DNA of 64,000 nt from Dehalococcoidales bacterium (GTDB lineage: Bacteria > Chloroflexota > Dehalococcoidia > Lucifugimonadales > Lucifugimonadaceae). The position numbers were made by a program, and so were the translations under genes. The stretch is from NCBI GenBank assembly GCA_009937255.1, contig JAACCT010000015.1:1-64000 (forward strand), in the 5' to 3' direction. The notes under the pieces were generated by a model, which was given only the letters and a program-made list of their open reading frames with translations, was not told where the DNA came from and did no database searches. Of this stretch, positions 40,419-51,357 are shown one piece after another (the first letter of the stretch is position 1; each line of letters opens with the position of its first letter).

Positions 40419-43097
40419 ATGGTATATAAAAATGGAGGAAATGAGATTAATAAAAAATTTAAAATAATTGATCCAAAAAAATTACCCAAAAGATTTGATT
40501 TTACAGATAAAGAACTTTTTTGGAGAAATATTTGGGAAGAAAAAAATATTTATTCTAGAAAGAAAAATTTATCTAGAGAAAAATCTTTTGTTATAGATTC
40601 ACCTCCACCTACTGTATCTGGTTCTTTACATGTTGGTCATATTTTTTCATATACTCATCAAGACATAATAGCTAGATATAAGCGTATGCAAAATTTTAAT
40701 GTTTTATATCCTATGGGTTGGGATGATAATGGACTCCCAACTGAGAGAAGAGTTCAAAATATTTTTGGTGTGAGAATTGATAATAATGTACCTTATATAA
40801 AAAATTTAAATGTATCTAAAGAAAAAAAAATTCAAGGAATAGATGAATCATTACCTTTGGTAATTAATAGACAAAATTTTATAGAAATGTGTCATATTAT
40901 TACTGAAAAAGATGAACTTGTTTTTAAAGATTTATTCAGAAGAATGGGCTTTTCTATAGATTGGCAAGATGAGTATGCAACTATAGATAAAAAATCAAGA
41001 AATATAGCCCAGCTTTCATTTTTAGATTTATATAAAAAAAATCATATTTATCAATTTGAATCTCCTACAATGTGGTATATAGACTTTCAAACTGCTGTAA
41101 CGCAAGCAGAAATTGAAGATAGAGAAATATCGGGTGCTTATCATGATATAAAATTTGGAATTGAAAATTCTGAATCTGGAATTATTATCTCTACTACAAG
41201 GCCTGAACTATTAGCTTCTTGTGTAGGTATAACTGCTCATCCAAATGATAAAAGATACAAACATTTATTTGGTAAGACAGCAATCTCACCAGTTTTTTTT
41301 GCACCTATTCCTATTTTCCCAAGTGAACTAGTTGATATGGAAAAAGGAACAGGTATATTAATGGTTTGTACCTTTGGAGATCAAACAGATGTTTTATGGT
41401 GGAGAGAAAATTCATTACCTCTTAGACAATTATTTGGTTCAGATGGAAGAATTTTGGATATTAAGTTTCAAAGTGAAAATAAAAAAGAAAATTGGATAAG
41501 TAAAAAACCTGAAATTGCTAATGATAATATTAATAAAATTAAAAATAAATCACTTAAACAGACAAAAAAAATTATCTTAGAAATGCTGAAAATAAATGAA
41601 AATTCTAATGATAATAATCCAGCTTTAATAGCAGAACCAAAGAATATTCAACATCCAGTACGTTTTTATGAAAAAGGAGATTCACCAATAGAATATATAT
41701 CATCGAGGCAGTGGTTTGTAAAAATTATAGATAAAAAAGAACAGTTATTAAAAATAGGAAATAGTATCAATTGGCATCCTGATTATATGTCTAAAAGATT
41801 TGAAAATTGGACTAAAAATCTTTCTATAGATTGGTGTATTAGTAGACAGAGATTTTTTGGAGTGCCTATACCTATTTGGTATAAACTTGACGATAAATCT
41901 GAAATAATATTTGACTCAGTCCTATTACCAAATAAAGATAATTTACCCATTGATCCTGAGATTGATTGTCCTGAAGGATTTAATGAATCTGAAAGAGGTA
42001 AACCTAATGGATTTATAGGTGAAACAGATGTGTTTGATACTTGGTTTACTTCTTCTCTAACCCCTCAAATTGTAGCTAATTGGGGCTTAGAAGGTAAAGA
42101 TGAAATGGAATCAGTTTTTCCAATGGATATAAGACCTCAAAGTCACGAAATTATAAGAACCTGGGCTTTTTATACAATAGTAAAATCTTTATTACATAAT
42201 AATTCTATACCTTGGAAAAATGTTGTAATATCTGGTTGGATTTTAGATCCTGATAGAAAAAAAATGAGTAAATCTAAAGGTAACGTTATTACACCAATTG
42301 AAACGATTGAAAAATATGGATCAGACTCAGTTAGATATTGGGCGGCATCTGCAAGATTAGGAACAGATACTACATATGATGAAAATGTATTTATAGTAGG
42401 AAATAAACTTGTTAATAAACTTTATAATGCTGCAAAATTTGTTTTATCCCATGAATCTGAGGAGATATATGATTTAAAAGATCTTGATGCTTCATTTATT
42501 GAAGATTTAAAAGAATTAGTTAAAAAAGTAACAAATTATTATGATAAATTTCAATTTGCACAAGGCTTACAAATTACCGAAGAGTTTTTCTGGAATACTT
42601 ATACTGATAATTATTTAGAATTAGTTAAAAAAAGAGTATTTAATTCAACTGGTGATGAGAAAAATTCTGCAGTTACTTCGTTAAGATTAGGTTTATCAGT
42701 AATGCTTAGATTGCTTTCTCCTGTTTTACCTACAATTACTGATGAAATATGGTCTTGGTGTTTTTCAGAAGAAAATAATTCTTTATCTATTCATGAATCT
42801 TCTTGGCCGAATGAAGAAGATTTTTTAAATTTTAGTAACCCAGCAACTTCTAATTTACTTGAAATAGCTATGAAAGGTATTCGTTCAATAAGGCAGACAA
42901 AAACGTTAGAAGGAATTGGCTTAGGAAGACCTGTTGAAAAAATAAAAATATCAAGTAAAAAAAATAATTTGGAAGCTTTAGATTTTTTTATTGATGATTT
43001 TAGTAATGCTTCTGGTTGCTATGATTTTATTAAAGAAGAATCTGATGATGAAGAATTTACTACGGAAATAATAATTAAAACTCATAATCAATTATAA
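40419..43097 (+). CDS. valS: Valyl-tRNA synthetase
   Basis: PPPTVSGSLHVGHIFSYTHQD (HIGH), MGWDDNGLPTERRVQN, KKMSKSKGNVITP (KMSKS). Confidence 0.94.
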   Translation: MVYKNGGNEINKKFKIIDPKKLPKRFDFTDKELFWRNIWEEKNIYSRKKNLSREKSFVIDSPPPTVSGSLHVGHIFSYTHQDIIARYKRMQNFNVLYPMGWDDNGLPTERRVQNIFGVRIDNNVPYIKNLNVSKEKKIQGIDESLPLVINRQNFIEMCHIITEKDELVFKDLFRRMGFSIDWQDEYATIDKKSRNIAQLSFLDLYKKNHIYQFESPTMWYIDFQTAVTQAEIEDREISGAYHDIKFGIENSESGIIISTTRPELLASCVGITAHPNDKRYKHLFGKTAISPVFFAPIPIFPSELVDMEKGTGILMVCTFGDQTDVLWWRENSLPLRQLFGSDGRILDIKFQSENKKENWISKKPEIANDNINKIKNKSLKQTKKIILEMLKINENSNDNNPALIAEPKNIQHPVRFYEKGDSPIEYISSRQWFVKIIDKKEQLLKIGNSINWHPDYMSKRFENWTKNLSIDWCISRQRFFGVPIPIWYKLDDKSEIIFDSVLLPNKDNLPIDPEIDCPEGFNESERGKPNGFIGETDVFDTWFTSSLTPQIVANWGLEGKDEMESVFPMDIRPQSHEIIRTWAFYTIVKSLLHNNSIPWKNVVISGWILDPDRKKMSKSKGNVITPIETIEKYGSDSVRYWAASARLGTDTTYDENVFIVGNKLVNKLYNAAKFVLSHESEEIYDLKDLDASFIEDLKELVKKVTNYYDKFQFAQGLQITEEFFWNTYTDNYLELVKKRVFNSTGDEKNSAVTSLRLGLSVMLRLLSPVLPTITDEIWSWCFSEENNSLSIHESSWPNEEDFLNFSNPATSNLLEIAMKGIRSIRQTKTLEGIGLGRPVEKIKISSKKNNLEALDFFIDDFSNASGCYDFIKEESDDEEFTTEIIIKTHNQL

Positions 43098-43125
43098 AGA
43101 TCTAAGCCCTAATCTTCCTTTGTAT

Positions 43126-43761
43126 TTATAATTTTTTTTTTAATTCATCAAATATTTTAGTTTCAAAATCTCTAACTTCTTTACACTGCAAAAGGGTTTC
43201 TTCTGCGATATCTAAAGGTATACTAGTAATTCCATCAGTATCACCTATAAGTAAATCTCCAGCATTAATTATTAAATCAGCTACTTCAACTTGTGTCTGA
43301 GTTTCAATTAAATTAAAAGGTCCGTGACCTGGAACTCTTCCTGTAGCCCAAACTGGCATTCCAACCTCTGAAATACCCGGGACATCTCTAATGGATCCTC
43401 CATTTATTACTCCAACAGCTCCTAATGTCTTATGTTTAAGGGCCATTCCATCACCCATAACAGCTCCTCTACCTTTTTCCTTCTCTATATCCACTATAAC
43501 TCCAATTACAGGTAGATCAGAAGCATCTATATTATTATAATATTCATCCCAATCTATTTTTGTTTTTGGTTCTTCTAATGTGGTTACTTTACAAGTTACA
43601 GCAATACCAACAACAGGTTTTGATTCTATGTAATATGATTTTAGTTCAGGACCCGTATAATCTATACTCTCATTAACAAAACCTCTAATTTTTATCATCG
43701 CATTTTGAACAGTAGCTGCGTCATATTCTTTTAGTCCATTAATTATTTCTTTGATATCCAT
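43126..43761 (-). CDS. RraA-like / HMG aldolase-fold family protein
   Basis: GDGMALKHKTLGAVGVINGGSIRDV, GHGPFNLIETQTQVEVADLIINAGDLLIGDTDGITSIP. Confidence 0.8.
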   Translation of the reverse strand: MDIKEIINGLKEYDAATVQNAMIKIRGFVNESIDYTGPELKSYYIESKPVVGIAVTCKVTTLEEPKTKIDWDEYYNNIDASDLPVIGVIVDIEKEKGRGAVMGDGMALKHKTLGAVGVINGGSIRDVPGISEVGMPVWATGRVPGHGPFNLIETQTQVEVADLIINAGDLLIGDTDGITSIPLDIAEETLLQCKEVRDFETKIFDELKKKL

Positions 43762-43768
43762 TATATTT

Positions 43769-44026
43769 TTATTCCATTTCTATGTTTAAATCTTCTCCAG
43801 GAAAAAACTCTAACCAAGGTTGAAAATTTTCTACAAAAATCTTTCCTTGCTCTAATGACTCTAGTCCTTTTATTGCTCTTGATGGATCATAGCCAGTAGT
43901 TTTAGCTAATGCTTCAATACCACCTTTTTTTGTTTCTCTCACACCACCAACTATAAAGATATCTTTATCATCATTTTCAACTACTAAATCCATCCCAACT
44001 TTTCTTTTTCTCCAGTAAAGTCTCAC
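43769..44026 (-). CDS. Hypothetical 85-aa protein
   Basis: ORF packed between the RraA-like gene and coaBC, same strand. Confidence 0.5.
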   Translation of the reverse strand: MRLYWRKRKVGMDLVVENDDKDIFIVGGVRETKKGGIEALAKTTGYDPSRAIKGLESLEQGKIFVENFQPWLEFFPGEDLNIEME

Positions 44027-44036
44027 TTAATTTCTC

Positions 44037-45233
44037 CTATTTTATAAAGCTCTTGGTTTTATCTAATATTTTATGAGCTAGTTCTGATTTTTTCATAAGA
44101 GGGAGATCTTCACAACCTTTGTTATGTACTAAAGTAGCTTTATTTTCATCCGATCCAAAACCACTTCCAGGCAATGTTATATCATTAGCAACGATTAATT
44201 TACAATCTTTAGTAGATAATTTTTTCTTTGCATTTTCTATCAGATTTTCTGTTTCAGCTGCAAATCCAACTTTTATAATTTTACTTCCATCTATTGATTT
44301 TAAAATATCTGGATTTCTTTCTAATTCTAAGTGACTAATATCTTCTTTTTTTATTTTTTGATTAAATTTATTTTTTATTTTATAATCGGCTACTGCAGCA
44401 GACATAATAATTAAATCAAAATAATTTACTCTGTTCTGTATTTCATTTGTCATATCTTCAGCACTTTTGATAGAAATTTTTTCAACACCTATTATTGAAT
44501 TATCAGATAAATTTCCATGTATAAGAGTTACTTTTGCTCCTCTATCTCTAAGTGCTTCTGCAATAGCTATCCCCATTTTCCCAGATGATTTATTTGAAAT
44601 AAACCTTACAGGGTCTATTTCTTCAATTGTTCCTCCAGCTGTAACTATAGCTTTTATGTTGTTATAGTCTTTTTTTTTTGAAAAAATCTTTTCTATTTCT
44701 GAAAGGAGTTTGTCAGGTTCAGTCATTCTTCCAAACTCTTCAATTCCTGAAGCTAACCTTCCTTTTTCTGGACCAGAAATTTTTACTGATAAGTTTTCTA
44801 AAACTTTTAAATTATTTTGAACTTGTGTTGAGTTATACATATCTCCATCCATTGCAGGAGCGATTAAAACAGGTGCTTTGGATGCTAAAATAGTACCCAC
44901 TATTGGTTCGCTTGATATTCCAAGTGCAATTTTTGCTATAGAATTTGCTGTTGCTGGAGCTACCACTATTAGATCAGCTTTCTTCGCTATATCTATATGA
45001 TCTATACCTAATTTAGATTTACGATCATAATAACCAGTTATAACAGGATTATGCGTAATTCCTGAAAAGGAAGCTTCGCCTACAAATTCTAAAGCAGCCT
45101 CAGTCATAATAACTTGGACATTAGCATTTTCTTTAACTAGGCTAGATGCAAGATATATTGATTTATACGCAGCTATAGAACCTGTTACACAAAGTACTAT
45201 ATTTTTATTTTCAATCATTTTTAAGTAACTCAT
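44037..45233 (-). CDS. coaBC: Bifunctional phosphopantothenoylcysteine decarboxylase/synthase
   Basis: IVLCVTGSIAAYKSI, APAMDGDMY, AIVTAGGTIEEIDPVRFISNKSSGKMGIAIAEAL, SAAVADYK. Confidence 0.94.
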   Translation of the reverse strand: MSYLKMIENKNIVLCVTGSIAAYKSIYLASSLVKENANVQVIMTEAALEFVGEASFSGITHNPVITGYYDRKSKLGIDHIDIAKKADLIVVAPATANSIAKIALGISSEPIVGTILASKAPVLIAPAMDGDMYNSTQVQNNLKVLENLSVKISGPEKGRLASGIEEFGRMTEPDKLLSEIEKIFSKKKDYNNIKAIVTAGGTIEEIDPVRFISNKSSGKMGIAIAEALRDRGAKVTLIHGNLSDNSIIGVEKISIKSAEDMTNEIQNRVNYFDLIIMSAAVADYKIKNKFNQKIKKEDISHLELERNPDILKSIDGSKIIKVGFAAETENLIENAKKKLSTKDCKLIVANDITLPGSGFGSDENKATLVHNKGCEDLPLMKKSELAHKILDKTKSFIK

Positions 45234-45990
45234 AAGTGTATTTTAACCCTAATAATGATAAATGTTCATTATAAATAAATTTAATATCTAAATTAGGAGT
45301 AATAAGATCAGCTCCTCCTCCTGTAATTATTAATTTAATTTCCTTATTCTTTGAAATAATTTCCTTATACATTTTGAAGAAGCCTTTAATTATTTCAACA
45401 TACCCTAAAATAATTCCAGATTGAATAGATTCGGATGAGTTTCTTCCTATAATATTTTTTGGTATTTTTAGATCTACAGGTTTTAAAAGAGCAGTTGATG
45501 ATGCTAAACTTTCTGCAGCCATATATAAACCAGGAAGAATAGACCCGCCAATATACTCCTTTTTTTCTGTAATGGCATTAAATACCAAGCATGTTCCAAT
45601 ATCTAAAATTATAGATGGAGCCCCATAAAGCTTAACTGCTGCAATACTGTCAATAATTCTATCTATACCTACATCTTCTGGTGGATGATATTTATTTGAG
45701 ATAGGGAAATCAAAGTTATGATTTAATATTATAGGTTCTTTGCCTGTGACGATTTTAGATGCCTTAGCTACAACATGCGTTTTATTTGGAACTACGGAAC
45801 TTATTATAAAGTCTAAGGTTTTTAAGTCTTCATTTTTTATATTTAAAAGTGATTTAATTGAGCTAGCAATCTCAAACTCAGATTTATTATCTTGTGTAGA
45901 AATTTTTGCAGTACTTAGCAAATTTTCATCAGCAAAATAACCTATATCAACATTTGTATTACCTATATCAACTGTTATCAAATTATTCAT
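45211..45990 (-). CDS. coaX: Type III pantothenate kinase
   Basis: LITVDIGNTNVDIGYF, PEDVGIDRIIDSIAAVKLYG, SIILDIGTCLVFNAI, GGSILPGLYMAAESLA. Confidence 0.93.
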   Translation of the reverse strand: MNNLITVDIGNTNVDIGYFADENLLSTAKISTQDNKSEFEIASSIKSLLNIKNEDLKTLDFIISSVVPNKTHVVAKASKIVTGKEPIILNHNFDFPISNKYHPPEDVGIDRIIDSIAAVKLYGAPSIILDIGTCLVFNAITEKKEYIGGSILPGLYMAAESLASSTALLKPVDLKIPKNIIGRNSSESIQSGIILGYVEIIKGFFKMYKEIISKNKEIKLIITGGGADLITPNLDIKFIYNEHLSLLGLKYTYELLKND

Positions 45991-46012
45991 AAATTTTATA
46001 ATTTATCTATAA

Positions 46013-46678
46013 TTATAAACTATCTGCCATAGGGAAAATTTTTGAAATGACCAAGGCACATGCCTTTGCTATTTCAATATGTTCTTTTTGAGTACCATGA
46101 GAAGCTCTTAATTGAATATAGTGTATCCAACTTCTCAAAGTACCATTCATATAAAGTCTACTGACAGTATTACCTTCTGGTAAAACAACTCTTGCTTGTT
46201 CTTTAGCTATACCATTTTCAATAGCCCATTTATAATTTTTTACCGCTTCTTCAATGATAGTTTTTTGTCTATTTTTCCATTCTTCTTCTAATTTTATATC
46301 AATATTTTCAATAGAATTTTGTCTATTTTTTGTATCTTGAAGTCTTGTTTCTCTAATTATAAAATCTAAATCTTCAGTTGGATTAGCATATCTTTGACTA
46401 AATTCTTGAAAACTAAAACTTCTGTGTCTTAATATTTGCCTTGCTATATCTCTAGTTGTCTCAATTTCTATACATACATTAACCATTTCTAATGGAGACC
46501 AGTGATGATTTTTAATTAAATAATTAATCAGTTTTTCACTAGTTTCTGAGTTTAATTGGTTAGATGGATTTGAAACCCTTGCACAAAATGCTATTAGCTC
46601 TTGAATATCCTTTAAACCCAAATTTTCAAATTCATTTGATGCTTGCGAGTAACTTACAAGCTTCACTTTAGATGTCAT
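46013..46678 (-). CDS. thyX: FAD-dependent thymidylate synthase
   Basis: RHRSFSFQEFSQRY ThyX motif; ARVVLPEGNTVSRLYMNGTLRSWIHYIQLR. Confidence 0.95.
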   Translation of the reverse strand: MTSKVKLVSYSQASNEFENLGLKDIQELIAFCARVSNPSNQLNSETSEKLINYLIKNHHWSPLEMVNVCIEIETTRDIARQILRHRSFSFQEFSQRYANPTEDLDFIIRETRLQDTKNRQNSIENIDIKLEEEWKNRQKTIIEEAVKNYKWAIENGIAKEQARVVLPEGNTVSRLYMNGTLRSWIHYIQLRASHGTQKEHIEIAKACALVISKIFPMADSL

Positions 46679-47967
46679 AATAACAGTCTCGAAGGTTTTT
46701 CTAATAATTGTTTAAATTCATTCATGAATATCGCACCTTCAGCTCCATCTCCAACTCTATGATCAGCAGACATTGTAGCAAACATAATTTGTCTAATTTG
46801 AATTTCGTTATTAATAATTTTTGGTTCTTTTTTTACTACTCCTAGAGCAATTATTCCACTTTGAGGTGGTACTATAATTGCAGTGAAAGAGTGAGTACCA
46901 AACATTCCAAGGTTAGAAGTTGAAAAAGTTCCTGTGGTAAGCTCTTCGTTAGAAAGAGGATTCCCATTTCCTTTTGCTCTATTACCTAGATCTTTAGATT
47001 TTACAGCTAAAGAAATTAGGTCTAAATTTTGGGCATTTAAAATTGCAGGAACTATTAATCCTTGCTCCAATGCTATTGCTATACCTAAGTTTACTCCTGA
47101 GTGAGAAATTAATTTATCACCATCAAAAGAAGAATTCCACTTCGGATACTTTATGAGTGAATTTACTGTGGATTTTAAGATTAAATCATTTACGGAAACT
47201 TTAATTCCATTATTTTCTAAATCTTCATTTATATCCTCTCTCATTTTCATTGCTTCAGTCATATCTACTTCAACTATAACTTGAAAATGAGGTATATCAG
47301 TTTTTGATTTTACAGTAACTCTGGCAATTGCTTGCCTCATTGTGTTAAGAGGAATATTAGAGTCGTCTAGAGATATATTTTTACTAGAAACAATATCAGA
47401 TGAAGAAACTAAAGTTGGACCAGGAATATAGTTATTTACATCGTCTTTTGATATTCTTCCTCCTGGACCTGTACCGATTACGTTAGAAAGTTCAATATTT
47501 TTTTCTTTAGCTAGTCTTTTGGCCATAGGTGAAGCTTTAATTCTTATAGAGTCTGCATTTATTGATATATCAACTTGATTAGATTTATTAGTACTTAAAT
47601 TATCTGTATTGGTTTTAATCGTTTCTAAAACTTCTTCAGATATATTATTTTTTTCAGAAACTTCTTTTATTTCTTCAACTTTAGTTTCAATGGATTGATT
47701 TTGAGTTGGTGTTTCAGGTATATCATCATCCATATCTCCTATATATCCTATGATATTACCAACTTTAACACTTGAACCTTCAGAAGAAGTTATTTTTCTT
47801 AAAAAACCTTCATTATAAGCTTCCATTTCAACAACAGTTTTATCAGTTTCAATTTCCGCAAGTTTATCGCCTTTAGAAATTTTATCTCCTTCATTTTTTA
47901 GCCATTTAACTATCGTACCTTCTGTCATGTCTGCACCCATAGAAGGCATTGTTATTTCCTTAACCAA
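46675..47967 (-). CDS. pdhC: Pyruvate dehydrogenase E2 (dihydrolipoamide acetyltransferase)
   Basis: Lipoyl domain EIETDKTVVEMEAY; peripheral-subunit-binding domain ASPMAKRLAKEKNIELSNVIGTGPGGRISKDDV; catalytic MSADHRVGDGAEGAIF. Confidence 0.92.
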   Translation of the reverse strand: MVKEITMPSMGADMTEGTIVKWLKNEGDKISKGDKLAEIETDKTVVEMEAYNEGFLRKITSSEGSSVKVGNIIGYIGDMDDDIPETPTQNQSIETKVEEIKEVSEKNNISEEVLETIKTNTDNLSTNKSNQVDISINADSIRIKASPMAKRLAKEKNIELSNVIGTGPGGRISKDDVNNYIPGPTLVSSSDIVSSKNISLDDSNIPLNTMRQAIARVTVKSKTDIPHFQVIVEVDMTEAMKMREDINEDLENNGIKVSVNDLILKSTVNSLIKYPKWNSSFDGDKLISHSGVNLGIAIALEQGLIVPAILNAQNLDLISLAVKSKDLGNRAKGNGNPLSNEELTTGTFSTSNLGMFGTHSFTAIIVPPQSGIIALGVVKKEPKIINNEIQIRQIMFATMSADHRVGDGAEGAIFMNEFKQLLEKPSRLLL

Positions 47968-47976
47968 ATTTTTCTC

Positions 47977-48957
47977 CTAAACTTTAATTAATTTTTCCAA
48001 TATTGTATTTACAATATTCTCAGCAGATGGATAAGCTGCTCCTTCTAAATTTTTATTATAAGGCCAAGGAACATCTTTTGCTCCTACTCTTATTATAGGC
48101 CCATCAAGCCAATCATTGAAATCTTCTTGAATATTTGAAACAACTTCACCCATTATTCCACCATTTTTTCTTGCTGTATCTAGTGCTAATAGATGATTAG
48201 TTTTTTTGATAGATTTTCCAATAGTTTTATAATCAATAGGGTTGAGGGATCTAAGGTCTATTATCTCTGCAGAAATATTTTTTGATGAAAGGATTTTTTC
48301 AGTATCATTTATGACACTCATACCTGCTCCATAAGATAATAGAGTTATATCTTTACCTTCTTTGGAGACTGAAGCGGAGCCTAAAGGTATTTCATAATAA
48401 TCTTCAGGAACATCGCCTTTCAATCCATATAATAAAGCAGGTTCAGCAAATATTACTGGATTATTTGATTTTATTGATGTTCTTAATAGCCCTAAAGCAT
48501 CTTTTGGGTTTGAAGGACAAACACAATATAACCCAGGAACTTCAGCCAGCCATGTTTCAACGCTTTGTGAGTGCGTCGCTGCTAACTGAACACCAGCTCC
48601 TGTAGGCGCTCTAATTACCATTGGAACATGGATCTGGCCTCCAGACATATACCTCAAGTTAGCTGCCATATTAACAATTTGGTCAAATCCTACTAATGAA
48701 AAACTTATTGACATAAGTTCTATGATAGGCCTAAGTCCTGCACTAGCGGCCCCAATACCAGTACCTATAAATGTTGCTTCAGAAATAGGAGTGTCTTTTA
48801 TTCTTTCTGGACCAAATTTTTTAAGAAATCCATCAGTCACGGCATAAGCTCCACCATATGCTCCAATATCTTCTCCAAGTATTAAAACATTAGGATCATT
48901 TTCAAGGGCTTCTTCTAACCCCATTTTTATAGCTTCTCTCATAACTATTTCTGGCAT
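47977..48957 (-). CDS. pdhB: Pyruvate dehydrogenase E1 beta
   Basis: ALENDPNVLILGEDIGAYGGAYAVTDGFLKKFGPERIKDTPISEATFIGTGIGAA. Confidence 0.93.
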   Translation of the reverse strand: MPEIVMREAIKMGLEEALENDPNVLILGEDIGAYGGAYAVTDGFLKKFGPERIKDTPISEATFIGTGIGAASAGLRPIIELMSISFSLVGFDQIVNMAANLRYMSGGQIHVPMVIRAPTGAGVQLAATHSQSVETWLAEVPGLYCVCPSNPKDALGLLRTSIKSNNPVIFAEPALLYGLKGDVPEDYYEIPLGSASVSKEGKDITLLSYGAGMSVINDTEKILSSKNISAEIIDLRSLNPIDYKTIGKSIKKTNHLLALDTARKNGGIMGEVVSNIQEDFNDWLDGPIIRVGAKDVPWPYNKNLEGAAYPSAENIVNTILEKLIKV

Positions 48958-48967
48958 AAATAATCTC

Positions 48968-49987
48968 TTAATCTATTTTATATATATCTTCGTATAATTC
49001 TGAACTTTTTGGTTCTAAGCTTGTTTCAGCAAAATTTACTGCATCTTCAATATTTTTATTAACTTCTTGGTGGATTTTTTCTAAATCTGTTTTTTTTGCT
49101 ATACCTGCTGATAAAATCCATTCTGGAAATTTAGTTAATGGATCTTTCTTTTCCCATTCCTTTATTTCGTCTGTTTTTCTATACTTTTGACCGTCAGCTA
49201 ATGAGTGACCTACAAATCTAAATGTTTTACATTCTAAATAAAAAGGTCCGCCATTTTGACGAACCTTATCAACTGCAATTTTAGTAGCTTCTTTCTCGGC
49301 TAAGACATCCATTCCATCAACTTGAGCAGCTGGAATATCATAAGTATTTGCACCAGTATAAAAATCTTCTCCTCCAGCTCTAACTCTATCTATTGAAGAA
49401 CCCATTCCATATTTGTTATTTTCTAAAATGAAAAGTATTGGAAGTTTCCAAACAGAAGCTAAGTTGAGAGTTTCATGATAGGTTCCTTGATTTGTAGATC
49501 CATCACCAAAAAAACAAACAACAATTCCACCTGTTTTTTTATACTGACAAGCTAGTGCTAAACCTGTGGCAAGTGGGAATTGTCCTCCGACAATTGCATG
49601 TCCACCCATAAATTTTTTGCCTGCATCAAAAAGATGCATTGATCCGCCTTTACCTTTAGATAACCCTGAGGCTTTTCCAAATAATTCTGCCATAGATCTG
49701 TTTACATCTAAACCTCTCGCTAAAGCATGCCCATGATCTCTATAATGAGTCACAATATAATCTTGATCGTTTAAGCATGAAATTGATCCTACAGCAGTAG
49801 CTTCTTGGCCAATATATAAGTGAAGAAAACCACGAATGTTACCTTTAGTATAATTTTCTCCACATGCTAATTCAAATTGCCTGATAAGAAACATTTGCTT
49901 ATATAGGTCAAGCATTTCTTTTTTCTCATCAACTACTTGAGTAAGCTTAGAAGTTTTATTATTTTTTTCTTGTTTTAGTGTAGCCAT
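48968..49987 (-). CDS. pdhA: Pyruvate dehydrogenase E1 alpha
   Basis: GFLHLYIGQEATAVG, SKGKGGSMHLFD, GGHAIVGGQFPLATG, FFGDGSTNQGTYHETLNLASVWKLPILFILENNKYGMG. Confidence 0.94.
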   Translation of the reverse strand: MATLKQEKNNKTSKLTQVVDEKKEMLDLYKQMFLIRQFELACGENYTKGNIRGFLHLYIGQEATAVGSISCLNDQDYIVTHYRDHGHALARGLDVNRSMAELFGKASGLSKGKGGSMHLFDAGKKFMGGHAIVGGQFPLATGLALACQYKKTGGIVVCFFGDGSTNQGTYHETLNLASVWKLPILFILENNKYGMGSSIDRVRAGGEDFYTGANTYDIPAAQVDGMDVLAEKEATKIAVDKVRQNGGPFYLECKTFRFVGHSLADGQKYRKTDEIKEWEKKDPLTKFPEWILSAGIAKKTDLEKIHQEVNKNIEDAVNFAETSLEPKSSELYEDIYKID

Positions 49988-50038
49988 AGTGAGATTTTAA
50001 TTGAACTTTGTTTTTTCATCTAGCTTTAAAATTATCAT

Positions 50039-50935
50039 TTACAAATTTTTAATATCATTATTTATAATAAATGCTTTGGTTACGTTGCTTAAGAGCATAG
50101 CTATAGTCATTGGGCCTACTCCTCCTGGGACTGGAGTTATTTTTGAAACTATATCAATAATTTCTTCAAAATCACTGTCGCCTATTAGTCTATAGCCGTT
50201 TTTTTTAGAACTATCTTCAATTCTGTTAACACCAACATCTATAACTATAGAGTTTTCTTTTACCATTTTTTTTGTAAGTGTACTTGGAAAGCCTGTAGCT
50301 ACTATAACTATATCTGCTTTCAATGTTAATGAATCAATATTATTTGATTTACTATGACATATTGTAACTGTGGCATTACCAAGATCTGATTTAGCTGATA
50401 ATAACAAAGCTAAAGGTATGCCCACTAATTTACTTCTTCCTATAATTACTATATTTTTCCCTTCAGTTTTAATTCCAATTTCATCTAATAATTTTTGAAC
50501 CCCCAATGGAGTTGCAGGAACGAATCTAGGTTGACCTGATGCTAATAACCCTAAATTTTCATTAGTAAGTCCATCTACATCTTTTTGAGGTGATATTGAT
50601 TGAATTATTTTTTCTTCATCTAATTTTTTTGGAAGTGGTAATTGGACTATCATTCCATCAGTTTCAATATCATAATTTAAATCATTAATATATTTTATTA
50701 AATCTTTTTCAGTTACATTTTCCTCTAATCTTTCAACATGACATATAATCCCAGCTTTTTTACACGCTTTTTCTTTGGCCTTTACATAAGAAATTGAAGC
50801 TGGATTACTACCAACCAAAATAACAACTAACTTAGGAGCTTTAAAATACTTTGATTTTATTTCACTTATTTGCTTTTCAAGAAGCTCATGAATTGAGCTA
50901 CTTATCTTTTTCCCATCAATTAGTTTTGAGATCAT
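50039..50935 (-). CDS. folD: Methylenetetrahydrofolate dehydrogenase/cyclohydrolase
   Basis: DGMIVQLPLPKKL, PQKDVDGLT, VIIGRSKLVGIPLALLL, DVGVNRIEDS, ITPVPGGVGPMTIAMLLSN. Confidence 0.95.
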   Translation of the reverse strand: MISKLIDGKKISSSIHELLEKQISEIKSKYFKAPKLVVILVGSNPASISYVKAKEKACKKAGIICHVERLEENVTEKDLIKYINDLNYDIETDGMIVQLPLPKKLDEEKIIQSISPQKDVDGLTNENLGLLASGQPRFVPATPLGVQKLLDEIGIKTEGKNIVIIGRSKLVGIPLALLLSAKSDLGNATVTICHSKSNNIDSLTLKADIVIVATGFPSTLTKKMVKENSIVIDVGVNRIEDSSKKNGYRLIGDSDFEEIIDIVSKITPVPGGVGPMTIAMLLSNVTKAFIINNDIKNL

Positions 50936-50997
50936 TTTTTCCTTTCTTTAAAAAAAAATAACTTTATACTAAATATATATTCGATTATTAAAAAAAT

Positions 50998-51357
50998 ATG
51001 CTCTTAACTGGAATAGATATTATTGAAATTTATAGAATTAAAGATGTTTGTCAAAAATATCCAAATAGATTCATGACAAAAATTTTTACTCAACAAGAGA
51101 TTTCTTATTGTAAGGGTAGATTCCCTCAAATTGCTGCTAGATTTGCTACTAAAGAAGCTGTAATGAAATTACTTGGTACTGGAATTAGAGGAGTACCTTG
51201 GAAATCAATAGAAGTATTTAGAGAAAGGGGAAAAGCCCCTCAAGTTATACTTCATGGGAATGCAAAAAAGAAGGCTGAAGAGCTAGGAATTAATGAGATA
51301 GCACTTTCTATTAGTCATTCAAGAAATTATGCAGTAGATTCAGTAGTATCTATTTAA
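50998..51357 (+). CDS. acpS: Holo-[acyl-carrier-protein] synthase
   Basis: LLTGIDIIEIYRI, IAARFATKEAVMKLLGTGIRG, IALSISHSRNYAV. Confidence 0.93.
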   Translation: MLLTGIDIIEIYRIKDVCQKYPNRFMTKIFTQQEISYCKGRFPQIAARFATKEAVMKLLGTGIRGVPWKSIEVFRERGKAPQVILHGNAKKKAEELGINEIALSISHSRNYAVDSVVSI

